Assembly (NCBI RefSeq): GCF_019925205.1
Contig: NC_083560.1
Coordinates: 55,970,270 to 56,034,269, forward strand
Direction: 5' to 3'
Length of the DNA stretch: 64,000 nucleotides
Origin: Metopolophium dirhodum
Taxonomy: Eukaryota > Arthropoda > Insecta > Hemiptera > Aphididae
Shown: positions 60,781 to 64,000 of the stretch, in pieces
How the letters are laid out: every line of letters begins with the position of its first letter
How positions within the stretch are numbered: the first letter of the stretch is position 1
Program-made: the position numbers and the translations under genes
The notes under the pieces: model-generated
Database searches by the model: none
The model's input: the letters and a program-made list of their open reading frames with translations, nothing else
Told to the model about the DNA's origin: nothing

Positions 60781-63029
60781 TTAAGATAAATAATGATTAA
60801 TAAATACAAAAAAACTAATTTTTTATTTTAATAAATTGCTTTTTTTGTTATAATAAATAATAATCATTATGTTTGAGTTATTTTTCTTAAAAATTATCAA
60901 AAAAGATTTCTAAAAATAATTAATTAAAATAATGTATATTATCTAAAACTAATAATGAATAAAATAATATAAAAAAATGTATAATAACATAAATAAAAAC
61001 AATTAATTAAAAATATTAATAAAAATAGTGTAAATGACTAAAAGTAATTAATAACGTTATTTAATTAATAAATAGCGTATATTAATAATTAATAAGACTA
61101 TAATATTTAAAAAATGAACAAAAATGTAATGTATACAAAAATTAATTAAAAATTATTATCAATAAATACAATTTAAAAAAAATTAATAAAAATAATAAAT
61201 AAGATTGATTAAAAATGTAATTACGATTTATTAATTTTTTATTAATATACAGAATTGTATTAATTATTTTAAAAGAGTCCAGTTATATTATTCATTTTTA
61301 TTTAATATTAATATACATAAATTTTATTTATCATTCATATGAGACAATTTAATTAATTATTTTTGAATAAGTACTATATTTTGTACTAATTATAAATATA
61401 TTACATTTATTTTATTTAAAAATTTTAATTATTTAATTATTAAACATTTTTATGTTATTCTAAATTTTTTTTTAAAATATTTTAATTATTTGTATTTGTA
61501 TTTATCATAATTATAAATTATTTTTATTAATTTTAGATGTACATTAGTGATTCCTAACCCGTGGACTGGGGCCCACATGTAGGCCGCGGATGCTGGTCGA
61601 GGGTATAAGCAAAGGGTCAGTAAATGTTAATTGGCATAAACGTTGAGATTTTTATGATTTTATACACATCTATAATTGTATAATTAATAACCCCCTATAT
61701 TTATAGGTGCAACTAGGGTTAAAATTCTGGTAGGGCTAAAAAAAACTCTTTATTTAAAATAACCCATAGGGGCTTATATCTAAATCAATAAGGGATATTT
61801 TTTAGGGGGGCTAAATCTTAGCTAAGCCCCGCTGAGTTGCGCAAATGCCTATATTCGTCATATGAGTAGTGTTTATATTTTATACCTGCACATTAAGTAA
61901 GTGGTCCTCAAAGTTTTATTTTACATAATTGGTGGTTTGCACAACTAAAAAGGTTGGGCACCAATGATATACATTATTTTAATTATTTAGAAGAATGGTT
62001 AAAATTGAAAAAATGTTTAAACAGAGGGGAGGGGGAGGATGCCTGGTGTAACGTATGTTTTATTTTTCTTACGTGTTGTCATGAAATATTAATTATATGC
62101 TACTCTTAATTTTAAACATTTTACTTTGAGTATATAGTTATATTTGAGTCTATTAACGGATATAAAAATTATCATAGTATAGCAAGTACCATTAAATTTC
62201 AATTTTTAATTATAAAACCTAATTAAAAAATGAATAACATTTTTCGGTAATAGAAATACAACTCATATAATATTCACAATAACTATTTAACGTTTTGCAT
62301 AAACATATTAATTTTATATAATTAGTACAAGCACTGTGAATAGATGTATCTTTTATAATTTAAGTGATTAGATGTTGTTAAATACTTCCCTAGGGAATAA
62401 GGAATCACAAAATAAAATACATTAATAAGAATCTCAGAAATGTTTATTATTTTTTTTTTGCCATTTTCTCTACAAATAAGATTTGTAATCTAAACAATTA
62501 TTATTAAAAACTACAACAGTAATCAATGGTTCAACTGAAAATAGGACGAAATTCAATTTTGTAATAGAATATACGGATTAATATTAAAATAGTTATCAAA
62601 CACACATAATATAGTAAAATGTAAAAAAATCTTACTCAAAATAATAATTATTTTGTAAAGTTTAAATTTAAATTTAAATATTATAATAGTATAACTTGTC
62701 ACACATGATTAAATTATACTTATATCCAGAATAATATATACTAAAGTAATATTCATCACTACACTTAATAAATATCAGAAAAAACTGCTAGTCATATTAT
62801 AATAATAATAGCAAACATATTTGTATAATTTAATGGAAAAAAAAAATATTGTTATGGTCCGTGGATAAATTAAAGGTACATTATTAAGGTTTGTTATTAC
62901 AAATAAATATAGATGTATAATTATAATAAAAAAAGAATGTAGAAATCACTGAGACTACTGGATAATAAAATGCAAGAAAATATATGTTTTATTTTTTTGA
63001 TAATTAATTTTTTTTTTTTAGTTATAAAT
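60781..63029. other. Very AT-rich intergenic region
   Basis: No gene was found. A short element with G- and C-runs (about 61710-61850, GGTGCAACTAG and GAGTTGCGC) resembles the small insertions near 32.5 and 36.1 kb. The last few hundred bases are probably the 3' UTR of the zinc-finger gene. Confidence 0.55.
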
Positions 63030-63821
63030 TTAACGCCTGGCTCCACGTCTAGCTACACCACCTCTTCCTCCACGGCCTCTGCCACCACGTCCTCTAGTTG
63101 GTGTTGTTGCTGCAACCACTGGCTTTGCTGCTGGAGCTACGACTGGCTTTGCCACTGGAGCTACTACTGGCTTTGCCACTGGAGCTACTACTGGTGCTGC
63201 TGCTGGTATTGGTAATGCTGCTGGTACTGGTGCTGGTACTGGTGCTACTACTGGTTTTACAGTTTCAGCTATTTTATCTTCAATAACAGGTTTTACTGTA
63301 TTTTCAGTCACTTCGCTTGGTTGCGGTTCACTTGTATCCATTTTATTGTTTTCTTCTTCGGGTTCTTCTTTAATTTCCAATTTGATGCGTTTAACAGCTC
63401 TACCCTCCTAAAACCATAAATAGATTGAATTAGAATATTGGACAATATAATATACAAATATCCCAGAACAGCATTGACCTTGATCTAGCTGTTCTGTGGT
63501 CATCAGTTAAAAAAAATATATACATATAAATATATTTAGCATTACAAACCTCAGAATCAATATCAACTTTTTCAGCTACAGCATCAACTTTTTCTTCTTT
63601 TACTACAACTTCACCTTGCTTAGCAGTATCATCCTTTTCAATCACTTGATCAATGCCTCGTTTTTTACCTCCTGAGGTGGCTTCTTTCATTTTGGTCATT
63701 GTTGTGTAATTTATGTAATGGGCCGCAGTCTGACAATGGATTGAAACTCGTTGTTCGTCCAGTAAGAAACAATTACACAACCTACACACATATCCATTTG
63801 AAGAGACCAACAATTCTTTTC
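63030..63821 (-). CDS. Matrin-type zinc-finger protein with RGG tail, C-terminal part (possible Pep homologue)
   Basis: Two exons: 63550-63821 and 63030-63407 (phase 0 between them). The first begins mid-codon after a TATATTTAG acceptor, so earlier exons lie beyond the right edge. It encodes one finger of U1/matrin spacing, C-x2-C-x12-H-x5-H (CRLCNCFLLDEQRVSIHCQT then AAHYINY). An acidic/lysine-rich part follows, with KEEKVDAVAEKVDIDSE and VKRIKLEIKEEPEEE. Next is an Ala/Pro/Val repeat (VAPVAKPV, several copies, from a 24-bp DNA tandem repeat near 63117-63190). The tail has RGRGGRGRGGRGG, suggesting RNA binding. The layout recalls the insect zinc finger protein on ecdysone puffs (Pep), an hnRNP-associated nuclear protein; that identity is an inference. 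Confidence 0.65.
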
Positions 63822-64000
63822 CTAAATATAACATACAAATATATAATTAATATTGGTTTGAAAAAAAATCACTAATTTACTAGTAATTGAATATTCAGAT
63901 AGAATTAATTCATTTTATACAGAATAATGATAATGTGAATAAAATGGTTATTATTATTGAACAATAATTTAATTATTGTAATATATTTTAATTAAATTAA
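63822..64000 (-). other. Intron of the zinc-finger gene, to the window edge
   Basis: AT-rich sequence upstream of the acceptor at 63822. The preceding exon is outside the window. Confidence 0.6.

Noticed and set aside
62970..63286. Plus-strand Trp/Cys- and Leu-rich frames
   Set aside because: Antisense of the Ala/Pro/Val repeat of the zinc-finger gene.

Overview
The window looks like nuclear DNA of an aphid or a close sternorrhynchan relative. It is AT-rich, its genes are split by spliceosomal introns, its coding exons are rich in CAG/CAA (polyglutamine) tracts, and it carries many short inverted-repeat elements. The species assignment is an inference from repeat families I associate with aphids and from the insect-type orthologues; no single diagnostic sequence was checked.

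I could assemble six genes exon by exon with matching splice phases. (1) Hairless (+), the Notch-pathway co-repressor, 4007-14867 in three exons. (2) An MTA1-like NuRD subunit (-), 15756-27990 in thirteen exons, convergent with Hairless. (3) Rab1 (+), 40240-42705 in five exons. (4) A Wee1-like protein (-), 45350-48536 in three exons, with its catalytic residues replaced. (5) Mediator subunit MED10 (-), 55189-56271 in three exons, with a glutamine-rich tail. (6) The last two exons of a matrin-type zinc-finger, RGG-tailed protein (-), 63030-63821, running off the right edge. Three of the complete genes act in transcription: Hairless recruits co-repressors, MTA belongs to a chromatin remodeller, and MED10 belongs to Mediator. 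Nothing in the sequence shows that they are co-regulated.

Between and inside the genes: a GC-rich decayed coding remnant (1-960); a piggyBac-like 588-bp element and a foldback in Hairless intron 1; a TTAA-flanked foldback and a GC-rich MITE in Hairless intron 2; a Harbinger-type MITE in MTA intron 1; a Mutator-like element with 151-bp terminal repeats and a transposase remnant (29095-30790); a 1.5-kb giant inverted repeat (32935-34480); two related foldbacks (36823-37254 and 60424-60780); a hAT-type MITE with a perfect 8-bp target duplication in a Rab1 intron; a pogo/Tigger-like element (53902-54405); a LINE reverse-transcriptase fragment (59600-60423); and three copies of a roughly 1-kb AT-rich repeat (34, 57 and 58 kb).

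The most unusual points are the intact Wee1-like pseudokinase, a duplicated promoter-plus-first-exon module at 2.1 and 8.95 kb, a set of TTAA-flanked repeat families with the same first ten bases, and a predicted 3' overlap between the convergent Hairless and MTA genes. I saw no CRISPR array, rRNA or convincing tRNA gene.
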